Origin: a virus
Length of the DNA stretch: 43,798 nt
Virus record (IMG/VR): IMGVR_UViG_3300042502_000051
Span: 1-43,798 of that record
Direction: 5' to 3' (one strand)
The notes below the pieces were generated by a model. It searched no databases and was not told the origin of the DNA. It worked only from the letters and a program-made list of their open reading frames with translations. The position numbers and the translations under genes are program-made. Shown here in pieces: positions 1 to 7,248 of the stretch. Numbering within the stretch: the first letter of the stretch is position 1; every line of letters starts with the position of its first letter.

Positions 1-868
1 GATTCTTAGTTGTATAAGATTGTACCTGATGAACGTGCGAAGCTATTGCGCTTTGCTTAACCCTATCGTAAAGCGTTTTAGCTGGGTTTACACCGCTTCC
101 CCTTCTAAATGTAGTATCTCCGTGAATGATAGGTAATTTGCCGAACTTAACGTGATCTATATTTTTAATTCCTATAATGTTAAAAGTATTTAGCATTAAG
201 ATTTCCTCAATGTTAAATTTGCCGTTTAACCCTAATAATTCAGGCGCTTTGGTTCTCATATACCTTTCATAGCGAAATTCATGATTTGCGTCTAAGTTGT
301 AGTAAATAGGAATTAAAGGAAAAGTTGCTCTTATAAATCCTAACATCTCAATTATCGCCTCATATTCCTCATCAAACTTTCTTACTCTTGGGTCTTTCTG
401 GAAGTCGCTTAATTGATAAAAGTCAACTAAATCGCCATTGATAAATAATGAATCAATCTTTTGTTCGTTTAAGTATTTAAAGCAAACATCAATAGCCTTT
501 GGATCGTGGAATGGGACTTGTAGATCAGAAATAAATCCCATCTTCTTAATTCCTATTGGCAAACAATAAACAACCTTTTCCTCAACCCAAGTAGGCGGTT
601 GAACAAAGTTTGAAGCAGTACGCTTAAAATCTTCTATAAATTGTTTGTTAGTGTTTCTTGTACTTTTTCCTTCGCCAGTCTTTCCTCTGTAATAACGTAC
701 CAAATAACGTACATTTTCTTGATTGTCAAAGTGTGCGCTTTGCTCCTTCATAATCAAAGAGGCTAAAGTGTTAGATGGCATCCATTGAGGATATTTGGCT
801 AAGTAGTCCAAGACTATTTGACCACTCATTGTGGTTTTGCTTCCGCCTCTTTTTTTTGTTGTTGTCAT
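1..868 (-). CDS. Calcineurin-like metallophosphoesterase, C-terminus cut by window edge
   Basis: I translated this frame directly; it is open from the ATG at 868 to the left edge (289 codons seen) and has no stop in the window. The N-terminal ~100 residues look like a small helical DNA-binding-type domain. The phosphoesterase core then shows its metal-binding motifs in order: a D-x-Q version of the DxH site (SDLQVPFHD), GDLVDF, NxxANHE (the GNHE equivalent), IHGD and a final HVH. Such proteins hydrolyse phosphomono- or diesters with two metal ions; phage members may act on nucleic acids, but the substrate cannot be read here. It starts 9 nt after the module A lysozyme stop. Module B has an unrelated exonuclease at this position, preceded by an almost identical start region. 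The family call is firm; the role is inferred. Confidence 0.85.
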   Translation of the reverse strand, partial: MTTTKKRGGSKTTMSGQIVLDYLAKYPQWMPSNTLASLIMKEQSAHFDNQENVRYLVRYYRGKTGEGKSTRNTNKQFIEDFKRTASNFVQPPTWVEEKVVYCLPIGIKKMGFISDLQVPFHDPKAIDVCFKYLNEQKIDSLFINGDLVDFYQLSDFQKDPRVRKFDEEYEAIIEMLGFIRATFPLIPIYYNLDANHEFRYERYMRTKAPELLGLNGKFNIEEILMLNTFNIIGIKNIDHVKFGKLPIIHGDTTFRRGSGVNPAKTLYDRVKQSAIASHVHQVQSYTTKN

Positions 869-877
869 AGGTTTATT

Positions 878-1480
878 TTAGGTTAGTGAGTTTAGTATCA
901 AATCTGCTTCTTCTTCTCTGCGTTTGACCAAGCCATCTAATCCTACATTTTCCCAGAGTCTTTTGCTTCTTTCTATTTGGTCAGCTATGCCTTCGTAGTC
1001 AGCTTTAGCAACAAGATCAACAATGGCTCTCATTTCTTTTCTTCTATCGCCTTCTAATTTGTTCCCCCTGTTATAAATCATAGAAACCAACGCACCCCTT
1101 GTATCTTCGTTTAACGAATCTAATTCAGGATAAATAGCTTTAGTCAAAGCGTAATACTTAGGTAGCGACTTATTAACGAATACATCGTACGCAAAATTGT
1201 ATGGAATCCTAACTTGTAATATTTCCCCTCTCATCATTGATTTAACCGCCTCTCCTTTAATGCCGACTACTTTTCTTAACGCATTTAAATAGTTTAAATT
1301 TAAGCCCTGCCAATCGCTAAAAAACTGCTTTTCGGTTACATAACCAACATCATATCCTAAGCCTATCGTACATCCCGAATCTCCACCAGCCCAAATTGGC
1401 TTTTGGTATCTTTTCTCGTACACAGAGCGCCCTCCGACCTCGTGCTTGATAATCATTTCAATCGCTTTCTTAGAAATCAT
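878..1480 (-). CDS. Endolysin, T4-lysozyme/pesticin-like muramidase (module A)
   Basis: A 200-residue protein that should cleave the glycan of peptidoglycan. The T4-type pattern is visible: Glu14 in the first helix (IIKHEVGG), then GCTIGLGYD with Thr38 and Asp44 in the E-D/T arrangement of the GH24/pesticin-like fold. It has no signal peptide, so release depends on the holin-like genes just upstream. The ATG overlaps the stop of a 28-residue membrane peptide (ATGA), which fixes the start. It is nearly identical to the module B lysozyme at 30,031-30,633. It is the last gene of the lysis cassette, and the next gene begins 9 nt later. Family placement comes from motif layout, not a search. Confidence 0.9.
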   Translation of the reverse strand: MISKKAIEMIIKHEVGGRSVYEKRYQKPIWAGGDSGCTIGLGYDVGYVTEKQFFSDWQGLNLNYLNALRKVVGIKGEAVKSMMRGEILQVRIPYNFAYDVFVNKSLPKYYALTKAIYPELDSLNEDTRGALVSMIYNRGNKLEGDRRKEMRAIVDLVAKADYEGIADQIERSKRLWENVGLDGLVKRREEEADLILNSLT

Positions 1481-1563
1481 ATTACTTGTTTTATAAAGTA
1501 AACTAAGCTAATAACCCATAAAAGCAACGCTACTTTAAATGATAACCTTTCGTTGTTTCTCAT
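1477..1563 (-). CDS. 28-residue single-span membrane peptide of the lysis cassette (A)
   Basis: This short gene was found by reading the gap between the holin-like gene and the lysozyme. It encodes 28 residues: a charged N-terminus (MRNNERLSFK), one hydrophobic helix (VALLLWVISLVYFI) and a short tail ending KQVI. Its ATG overlaps the stop of the upstream gene and its TGA overlaps the lysozyme ATG (both ATGA), so it is probably translated by coupling. Module B has a 28-codon counterpart with the shared pattern LWVI-LVYFI-QVI, which argues for a real gene. A role as antiholin, pinholin-like peptide or coupling leader is inference; no family is recognised. Confidence 0.75.
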   Translation of the reverse strand: MRNNERLSFKVALLLWVISLVYFIKQVI

Positions 1564-1763
1564 TTGTTGGTAAATTTATCTATTGTTGTTAATCCTGCAA
1601 ATGCCATAGTCATATAAAAAACCAAATCCCCTAAATGGTCGCTTTTACTAATAACAAACGTAGTAAATAAGCACAAAGCACCAATGGTAGCCAGAACCCT
1701 TTTGTGGCTCATTGACCCCATCTCATCACTAAACATTGAAATAATAAATTGCTTAAACTTCAT
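1560..1763 (-). CDS. Holin-like protein, two transmembrane segments (A)
   Basis: A 67-residue protein with a short amphipathic N-terminus (MKFKQFIISMF), a basic stretch containing SHKR, and two hydrophobic segments at about residues 23-38 (LATIGALCLFTTFVI) and 46-60 (LGDLVFYMTMAFAGL) joined by a short polar turn. Size, topology and position directly ahead of the lysozyme fit a class II-type holin that would let the signal-less endolysin reach the wall. It follows the spanin-like gene by 1 nt and overlaps the next small gene. The module B copy (30,716-30,910) is very similar. Holin function is inferred from context and topology. Confidence 0.7.
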   Translation of the reverse strand: MKFKQFIISMFSDEMGSMSHKRVLATIGALCLFTTFVISKSDHLGDLVFYMTMAFAGLTTIDKFTNK

Positions 1764-1764
1764 A

Positions 1765-2304
1765 TTAGAACTTTTTATAGTAACCTAAAGAATATCCGTT
1801 CATAGTTGCAGTTGCCGTATATAAGGTGTTTTTAGCCGTTTTAAGTGCGATTGAACCTCCTATCCCAATTTGTCCGTTAAAGTGCCTTAAATCGCCTATA
1901 AATCCCAAATAAAGCTGGTTTCTTTGCTTTTGCTCATTAGTAATCGTTTTATAGATCACTTTCTCCTTAATTTGAGCGTTAAATGACCTTCCAATGATTG
2001 AATTACGGCTGATTGTGTCTTGTATGTATGCGTATCCTAAAGAGTCTATGCGCATAGTATCGGAATAGACCTTTACTTGGTTGTAATCCTTTACGATTGT
2101 AATTGTGTCCTTAATTGTGTCTATTAAGTAAATTGTGTCTAAAATGACAAAAGGGATAGATTTCCCTTTAATAAACTTAGTAAAAGTTTTCTGTTGGTAA
2201 ACTGTGTCGCTTACAATTATAGGTTCACTTTTGGTGTATCGTGCATCACTTCCGATGAAAAAGATTAGAACCGCCACTAATAGAACGATTACTACCTCTT
2301 TCAT
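1765..2304 (-). CDS. Membrane-anchored spanin-like protein with outer-membrane-type C-terminus (A)
   Basis: A 179-residue protein. Residues 3-18 (EVVIVLLVAVLIFFIG) form a signal anchor or uncleaved signal peptide. The middle is rich in beta-forming DTxY/DTI repeats (DTVY, DTIYLIDTIKDTITIV). The last ~50 residues alternate hydrophobic and polar positions with many glycines and end in GYSLGYYKKF, a terminal Phe like an outer-membrane beta-strand signal. It lies inside the lysis cassette, overlapping the 57-residue gene upstream by TAATG. A protein spanning inner membrane, periplasm and outer membrane would suit a spanin role. I recognise no named family, so spanin is a hypothesis. The B copy differs mainly in the middle and keeps both ends. 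Confidence 0.6.
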   Translation of the reverse strand: MKEVVIVLLVAVLIFFIGSDARYTKSEPIIVSDTVYQQKTFTKFIKGKSIPFVILDTIYLIDTIKDTITIVKDYNQVKVYSDTMRIDSLGYAYIQDTISRNSIIGRSFNAQIKEKVIYKTITNEQKQRNQLYLGFIGDLRHFNGQIGIGGSIALKTAKNTLYTATATMNGYSLGYYKKF

Positions 2305-2477
2305 TACTTGAATCTTTTAGTCGCTTTGATGTAATATCTTGCTGCTAAAAGACCAGAAACAATAGCAATCAAACTCGCTATAAGTGAAACTATGGGTTGC
2401 ACGTTCGCAACACTAATAAATGCGGATGTTCCGCTAACAATAGTTAATAAGTCCGATTGATTGCTATTATGTACCAT
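2304..2477 (-). CDS. 57-residue membrane protein, second holin candidate (A)
   Basis: Translated directly from a gap. The 57 residues hold a polar N-terminus (MVHNSNQSD), a weakly hydrophobic segment (LLTIVSGTSAFISV), a strong transmembrane helix (PIVSLIASLIAIVSGLLAA) and a basic tail (RYYIKATKRFK). The stop overlaps the ATG of the spanin-like gene (TAATG), and the start overlaps the stop of the gene before. The module B copy differs at about two residues (Leu-to-Val/Ile type). A small, strongly conserved membrane protein at the head of a lysis cassette could be a holin or antiholin; the sequence does not say which of the candidates forms the hole. Confidence 0.75.
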   Translation of the reverse strand: MVHNSNQSDLLTIVSGTSAFISVANVQPIVSLIASLIAIVSGLLAARYYIKATKRFK

Positions 2478-2629
2478 TACGCTTCAGTTTGTGGTTCTTG
2501 TACTTGTGGTGGATTTTGCTCTTGTGCAATCTTACCTAAAAACTGCAATAACGGAAGTCCGTAAGCAGTTGGTATCTGATTGATGTAAGCCTCTAATTCC
2601 TTTAATTGTGTTTCGTTTAGTTGTAGCAT
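2477..2629 (-). CDS. 50-residue soluble protein opening the lysis cassette (A)
   Basis: A directly translated 50-codon gene beginning MLQLNETQLKELEAYINQIP, with a conserved core GKIAQEQNPPQ and an acidic, Gln/Pro-rich end. It is probably an amphipathic helix pair and has no transmembrane segment. It is the first gene after the TATATTTG promoter-like element, and its stop overlaps the next start (TAATG). Module B has a 47-residue counterpart with the same tail. Function unknown; its place suggests a helper or regulator of lysis. Confidence 0.7.
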   Translation of the reverse strand: MLQLNETQLKELEAYINQIPTAYGLPLLQFLGKIAQEQNPPQVQEPQTEA

Positions 2630-2646
2630 AGTTTTTATTTTATATA

Positions 2647-2654
2647 CAAATATA
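2647..2654 (-). promoter_or_regulatory. Bacteroidetes-type minus-7 element before lysis cassette (A)
   Basis: On the minus strand this reads TATATTTG, matching the Bacteroidetes consensus TAnnTTTG, 17 nt before the ATG at 2629 in the only real gap between fibre-associated and lysis genes. A matching element stands at the same place in module B (32,322-32,329). The minus-33 half is weak. It would give the lysis genes their own start in addition to readthrough. Confidence 0.5.
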
Positions 2655-2673
2655 GTTAAATACTTTATATTTC

Positions 2674-3000
2674 CTAAGGGTTAGAAAATGGGAGTGGAAG
2701 TACCACAATCGGCGGGTTAACTTGATTCTCTATTTGAGCATCTAAATTAAGGTCTAAAGCCTCTACATCAATAGAAGCATCTAACCAGCCACAAACAATG
2801 TCATAGGTTAAATCCTCGTAAGGGATAAAGTTACTAACGTCATCCTTTGAGAAGGATTGAGTGCTATATACACTTGCGGTGTACTCTTTTTCGTTGATTG
2901 TTTCATTTGCGATTCTTGACCAATGTGCTACAACGACAAAGTCTGTTAAATCTCCATCTTGAGGAACGCAGTCTAATTGATTAATGTACCAGTATTTCAT
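2674..3000 (-). CDS. Small fibre-associated protein, unknown family (A)
   Basis: A 108-residue acidic protein directly downstream of the tail-fibre gene (1 nt gap). It begins MKYWYINQLDCVP, has a WSRIANET segment with ASVYSTQSF, a conserved-looking YDIVCGWLDAS, and a proline-rich C-terminus (NPPIVVLPLPFSNP). The layout recalls small proteins sitting beside tail fibres in other tailed phages (fibre-assembly helpers), but I cannot name the family with certainty. Module B has a different 117-residue protein here that shares only a Tyr/Trp pattern, so this gene appears to have been exchanged together with its fibre. Confidence 0.6.
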   Translation of the reverse strand: MKYWYINQLDCVPQDGDLTDFVVVAHWSRIANETINEKEYTASVYSTQSFSKDDVSNFIPYEDLTYDIVCGWLDASIDVEALDLNLDAQIENQVNPPIVVLPLPFSNP

Positions 3001-3001
3001 A

Positions 3002-6000
3002 TTATTTATTTTTAATTAATTGTTTAAGTTCTTCTATTTGTGCTTTTAATTCTGCTATTTCAGTATCTTTTTCTAACTTAAGTTCTTGAACTGCTTTTGC
3101 TATATAAGGAACTAAGAAATCCGTTTTTAACCCTAACATTCCTGTTTCCTTATTTGTTATGCTTACTGCTTGTGGTATTATTTTTTGAATATCTTGTGCA
3201 ATAAATCCTATGTTATCTTTTTGACCATTTATATAATCAAAATGTTTAGGTTTCATTTTAAGTACCATATCAAGACCATTCTCTACATTTGATACATTTT
3301 CCTTCATTCTTAAATCCGAACCATAAACCCAAGCAGATGCTTTTAAATAACCATACCCATCACTTCTAACATACATTAAATCCGAACTTGCTGAATCCCA
3401 AAATATACAAGCAAAAGATGCAGAAGTTGTACCATCACTTTTTACAATTAACTTACTACCTACTGAACTTGTGTTATTTACAAGTAAATTACCCCCCGAT
3501 GTGATTCTCATTCGTTCTACCTCTTGTGTTTGAAAGATAATAGGTATTGCAGTTGTTGTATTTAATTTTGCAGCACTATCAGCATAAATATTAAAACCCG
3601 CAGTTCCGTCAAAAGAAGTTACACGCAATACTCCGCTTCCGCTTCCGCTTTTCCCGTTTACATGGAATGTAGTATAACCTGCATAATCAGTTGGCGATGT
3701 TGTTCCGATTCCAACATTGCCACCGCTTGAGATTAACATTTTAACACTACCACTACTTTGAAAGTATAAATTATTTGTAGCGTTTATATAGGAATGGTCA
3801 TTATGAATTGACTGAATTGATGTTGTAACATTTCCCGCAATTACATTTAGTATGTTTCTACTATTTGTATCAGTAGTATTTGTATTTTGAAATGTGTTAC
3901 TAATAGTACTATTTGAATTACTTGAGAATGTAGCAGCACCGCTTGAAGCTATTGTAAGTAATGCAGTTTGAGCCGATGCACCCGTTTGTTTTCTAAATAC
4001 AAATCCACCGCCAACAGTATTCCATATATCTAATTCACTATTACTATTTGAAAAGTTAGTTCCTATTGCTCCAAAATAAGTATTGTAAGCCGGATAAGCA
4101 CCCGCACTATTATATTGAAATCCCGTATAACCGCCCGAAATTAATAATCTTGCACCAGCGTCTCCTGTTGTACCTATTATTAAATTACCAGCTTGAGTTA
4201 CCCTTAATCTTTCCGTTAATGTACCGCTTGAGTTTGCTACTTGAATGGCAAATGAAGCTGCAACTGCGCTTGATATAGCAAGTTCATGATAACCTACTAA
4301 CCTTGCTACTTGCACACTATTACTACTTCCTGCTGCACCTAATAAAATACCAACACCTCTACCTGATCCCCCATTACCTGTTACTGAAAAAGAAGCCACG
4401 TCTACAATTCCTGAAACACCATTATCTTGGACATCTAATTTATAACTTGGACTGGTCAATCCAATTCCTATGTTAGTTCCATTATCAAAAATTAAACTAT
4501 TCCCTATTGAACTTGCACCTGTAAACTTTGGTAGGTAATTTGTTGTACCACTTCCTGTAATACCACTTCCAGTTGTAGATATTGTACCTCCGCTTATTGT
4601 AATATTAGTTCCAGCAGTTATTACTGAACCATCAGCAGCTAATATTTGAGCAGATGTACCTCCACTTTTTATAAAACTTAATGCGATTATTGAACCAGAG
4701 AATTGACCACCTCCTGTTACATCTAATGTTGTAGTTGGACTGGCATTCATTATACCTACATTTGTTCCACTTTGATAAATAATACTATTCCCAATAGAAC
4801 TTGTACCATTAAATAAAGCTACATAGTTTGCATTACCTGTTCCTTGAACATAACCACTTAAAGAAGGAATTTGACTTGTTAAAGCTAAAGTACCTGTTGC
4901 ACTTGGTAAAGTATATGTATAAGTCCCGTTGCTAATTGTAGAACTTAATGTTAATACACCATTAACTCTTGCAGTACCATTAACATCTAATGTGAAACTT
5001 GGTGATAAAGTATTTATTCCAATCTGTGTACCACTATCAAAAATAATACTACTTCCTATTGTACTTCCTGTTGTTGTAAACTTAGGTATTGCACCATTTA
5101 ATCCTGTTCCTGTTACAGGGTTAGTTAAAACCCCTTGATATTGTGGTATGTTTAAAGTAGCACCAACTAAAGTAGCTGCTCCGCTTGTACCTGTTGTTGT
5201 TAATGTAATAGCGTTCTGCTTTGCGTTCCAAGTAGCTGCACTTGCTATGTAAGCATCTGCTAAATCAGTTGTTAAATGTAGTTCACTAAGTAAAGTTACA
5301 CCGCCTGTAATAGTTGCAGCGTTACCACTACCACTTGTTTTGTTAATATACAAGCCTTCTCCGTTACCTCCTTTAGTTATGTTTAAAGCTATGCCGCTGC
5401 CGCTTGAATGGTTAATATCAAAAGTATTACTACCACCGCTTGATGCAAAAGAACCTGTTGCACCTGTAATAACATCAGCAGTTAAATTAAATGTTCCCAA
5501 ATCGACATTTGCTGTTGCACCTGTGTAAGGTACAAAACCTGTCAAAGAAGGGAAGCTAGTCAATCCGCCTGCTCCGTTTATGTATTGACCACTATTCCCT
5601 GCAAAGCCTATGTTTATAGTTCCGCTTGTAGTAATTGGACTTCCTGTTATAGTTAATGCATCGCCAGTTTCAGTAACCGCAACGCTTGTAACTGTTCCAC
5701 TTGCACCACTTGCTCTTTGCCAAATAGTACCTGAATAAATTACCTGATCTCCAACAAAGAACACAATAGGACCAGCACCAAAGTCAACTGTTCCAGCTAC
5801 ATTACATAAATAAACATCGCCTTGATTACCTGTTCCATTTACTAAAGTAGGGGTGTTTGTTGCAGCGTTCCAAGTACCCTTATATTCCATAATAGAGTTA
5901 GGTAATTGGTCTACAAGTATTTTTCCATTTACATCTAACTGAGGTATACCAAGAGATGTATTTATAGGCAATGAAGACATAATTCCAGAAGAACCTGTTA

Positions 6001-6058
6001 AAACACCTTCTAAATTTCTTACTTTAGCACCGCTCGTTATTTGTATTTGATTTGACAT
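3002..6058 (-). CDS. Tail fibre / receptor-binding protein with S74 self-cleaving chaperone (A)
   Basis: A 1018-residue repetitive Gly/Ser/Thr-rich fibre. The N-terminus (QITSGAKVRNLEGVL) resembles that of the module B fibre and is probably the baseplate adaptor. The body repeats short beta motifs such as NVGIGTTSPT and LDVNGTARV. The last ~105 residues form a Peptidase_S74 intramolecular chaperone: SDLRMKENV with Ser914 and Lys919 of the autocleavage dyad, then the GFIAQDI and LVPYIAKAVQEL core, and a terminal coiled coil. Known S74 domains trimerise the fibre and cut themselves off. It should set host range. The three plus-strand frames inside it are shadows of its repeats. Confidence 0.9.
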   Translation of the reverse strand: MSNQIQITSGAKVRNLEGVLTGSSGIMSSLPINTSLGIPQLDVNGKILVDQLPNSIMEYKGTWNAATNTPTLVNGTGNQGDVYLCNVAGTVDFGAGPIVFFVGDQVIYSGTIWQRASGASGTVTSVAVTETGDALTITGSPITTSGTINIGFAGNSGQYINGAGGLTSFPSLTGFVPYTGATANVDLGTFNLTADVITGATGSFASSGGSNTFDINHSSGSGIALNITKGGNGEGLYINKTSGSGNAATITGGVTLLSELHLTTDLADAYIASAATWNAKQNAITLTTTGTSGAATLVGATLNIPQYQGVLTNPVTGTGLNGAIPKFTTTGSTIGSSIIFDSGTQIGINTLSPSFTLDVNGTARVNGVLTLSSTISNGTYTYTLPSATGTLALTSQIPSLSGYVQGTGNANYVALFNGTSSIGNSIIYQSGTNVGIMNASPTTTLDVTGGGQFSGSIIALSFIKSGGTSAQILAADGSVITAGTNITISGGTISTTGSGITGSGTTNYLPKFTGASSIGNSLIFDNGTNIGIGLTSPSYKLDVQDNGVSGIVDVASFSVTGNGGSGRGVGILLGAAGSSNSVQVARLVGYHELAISSAVAASFAIQVANSSGTLTERLRVTQAGNLIIGTTGDAGARLLISGGYTGFQYNSAGAYPAYNTYFGAIGTNFSNSNSELDIWNTVGGGFVFRKQTGASAQTALLTIASSGAATFSSNSNSTISNTFQNTNTTDTNSRNILNVIAGNVTTSIQSIHNDHSYINATNNLYFQSSGSVKMLISSGGNVGIGTTSPTDYAGYTTFHVNGKSGSGSGVLRVTSFDGTAGFNIYADSAAKLNTTTAIPIIFQTQEVERMRITSGGNLLVNNTSSVGSKLIVKSDGTTSASFACIFWDSASSDLMYVRSDGYGYLKASAWVYGSDLRMKENVSNVENGLDMVLKMKPKHFDYINGQKDNIGFIAQDIQKIIPQAVSITNKETGMLGLKTDFLVPYIAKAVQELKLEKDTEIAELKAQIEELKQLIKNK

Positions 6059-6059
6059 C

Positions 6060-6530
6060 CTATATATATTTTAAACTTGTATTATTAATAGTTTGACCCC
6101 TTAACCTCATTTTTAACAAGTCATATTTCATACCTATTGAATTTGCAGCATCTTTAACTGACCTATATATCTTACCTGTATTTGTATCAATTACCGACTT
6201 AGCGTGTTTACGTTCTCTTTTTTGTAAACCATTATCCCAAGCGTGTTTAGCATTTTCACTTTTTGTATTCCATTCTAAGTTAAAAACTATATTATTACCT
6301 TTTTTGCCGTCAATATGATTAACATCTGACTTATTTAAAGGATTAGGTATATATGTCATTGCAACTAATCTGTGAGCCTTTCTTTGGTATTCTTTGGAAT
6401 TTTTGCTCATTCTATAAAATACATACCCATCTCTATCAAAATATGGTTTTATAAACTTCATACTTTTAAGGCTAAAAACTTTACCATCTAATGTGATACA
6501 ATAATCTGGATGTTGTTTTATTTGTTTCAT
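6060..6530 (-). CDS. HNH homing endonuclease with NUMOD DNA-binding modules (A only)
   Basis: A 156-residue mobile endonuclease. Residues 8-60 look like a NUMOD4-type region, residues 71-100 carry the HNH core (NHIDGKKGNN, NLEW, ENAKHAW) and the C-terminus is a NUMOD1-type helix-turn-helix (YRSVKDAANSIGMKYDLL). It sits between the tube-like gene and the fibre gene. In module B those two genes are only 6 nt apart, so B shows what the uninserted site looks like. It would cut uninserted alleles and spread by repair; a short lineage-specific insertion fits that. Free-standing, not in an intron or intein. Confidence 0.9.
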   Translation of the reverse strand: MKQIKQHPDYCITLDGKVFSLKSMKFIKPYFDRDGYVFYRMSKNSKEYQRKAHRLVAMTYIPNPLNKSDVNHIDGKKGNNIVFNLEWNTKSENAKHAWDNGLQKRERKHAKSVIDTNTGKIYRSVKDAANSIGMKYDLLKMRLRGQTINNTSLKYI

Positions 6531-6539
6531 AGTTTTTGT

Positions 6540-7232
6540 TTACTGAAAAAGCGCCCTTACAAATTCTCCACTTCCTAATGCTCTACTAAATGTCAACACA
6601 CCCGTACTTGACACAAACTTAACTTCTTCATCAACAGGAGTTCCGCTTGTAATAATGCCTTGAACATCAATACCACCTCTAGAAACATACAAACAAGTGT
6701 AACCAACTGTATCAGCAAATGTAATAGATGTTTCGCCACCACTTGCCGTGTAACCTTTTGTCTTAACAGGGTTTGCACCTACTATAATTACACCTTCAGG
6801 GTTTACCTCTGTTCCTGTTATATTATACGCTCCGCTACCTTGTAAACTAATGTTATATGTAGCCACATCCTTATAAGGTGCGTTTATTGATAAACTTGTT
6901 ATATTACAAATTCCGTTAATAATAGTTAAACCATCAACGCCATTATCCACTACGAATTTAATCTCTATCGGTTCTCTTGTTAATTGCTTATCTAACATAA
7001 ACAAATAAGAAAAGCCACTCAAAGTAATCAACCCATCACAGGTTACATTCCAAGTAGCTACATCGTTCTTATATTCTCTAAACCAAGCACTTGCTTGACT
7101 TGTTACCTCTTTTTGATCTACGCTTACATTAAAAGCACAATTTGTACTACACGCAAAAGCGACATCCACCTCTGGGTCTACATCGGTTCTATGCCAATAT
7201 AACATTACGTTCTTTCCAATTACTGCTGCCAT
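6540..7232 (-). CDS. Tail-tube-like protein located after the baseplate gene (A)
   Basis: A 230-residue protein whose first ~150 residues look like a TP901-1-type tail tube subunit: the pattern W-x-V-T-C-D-G-L-I, a Tyr/Leu middle, a GxCNITSLSINAP strand and the closing DVATYNISLQGSGAY. Residues ~165-230 form an added beta domain (KTKGYTASGGETSITF ... YVSRGG ... VRALFQ). A separate, smaller tube protein is encoded before the tape measure (11,834-12,289), so this is probably a tube-fold baseplate or tail-tip component rather than the main tube. It is one of the most conserved genes between modules (36,182-36,874). Confidence 0.65.
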   Translation of the reverse strand: MAAVIGKNVMLYWHRTDVDPEVDVAFACSTNCAFNVSVDQKEVTSQASAWFREYKNDVATWNVTCDGLITLSGFSYLFMLDKQLTREPIEIKFVVDNGVDGLTIINGICNITSLSINAPYKDVATYNISLQGSGAYNITGTEVNPEGVIIVGANPVKTKGYTASGGETSITFADTVGYTCLYVSRGGIDVQGIITSGTPVDEEVKFVSSTGVLTFSRALGSGEFVRALFQ

Positions 7233-7236
7233 ATTA

Positions 7237-7244
7237 CAAATTTA
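7237..7244 (-). promoter_or_regulatory. Candidate internal promoter element (A)
   Basis: TAAATTTG on the minus strand fits TAnnTTTG and lies 4 nt before the ATG of the tube-like gene at 7232, in a short gap. The same motif is kept in module B (36,879-36,886). With so little room to the ATG it would give a nearly leaderless transcript; the match may be chance or conserved for translation instead. Confidence 0.25.
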
Positions 7245-7248
7245 ACCA

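Noticed and set aside
5340-5528. Plus-strand frames inside the A fibre (also 4066-4278 and 4929-5138)
   Set aside because: They mirror the low-complexity codon pattern of the fibre gene, have no start signals, and their sequences are Leu/Pro-rich antisense products.
3002-6058. Diversity-generating retroelement acting on the fibre
   Set aside because: Fibre repeats suggested a variable region, but no reverse transcriptase or template repeat is present in the window.
6593-6778. Minus-strand frame inside the tube-like gene
   Set aside because: Out-of-frame shadow of 6540-7232 without its own start signal; product is Leu/Val-rich noise.
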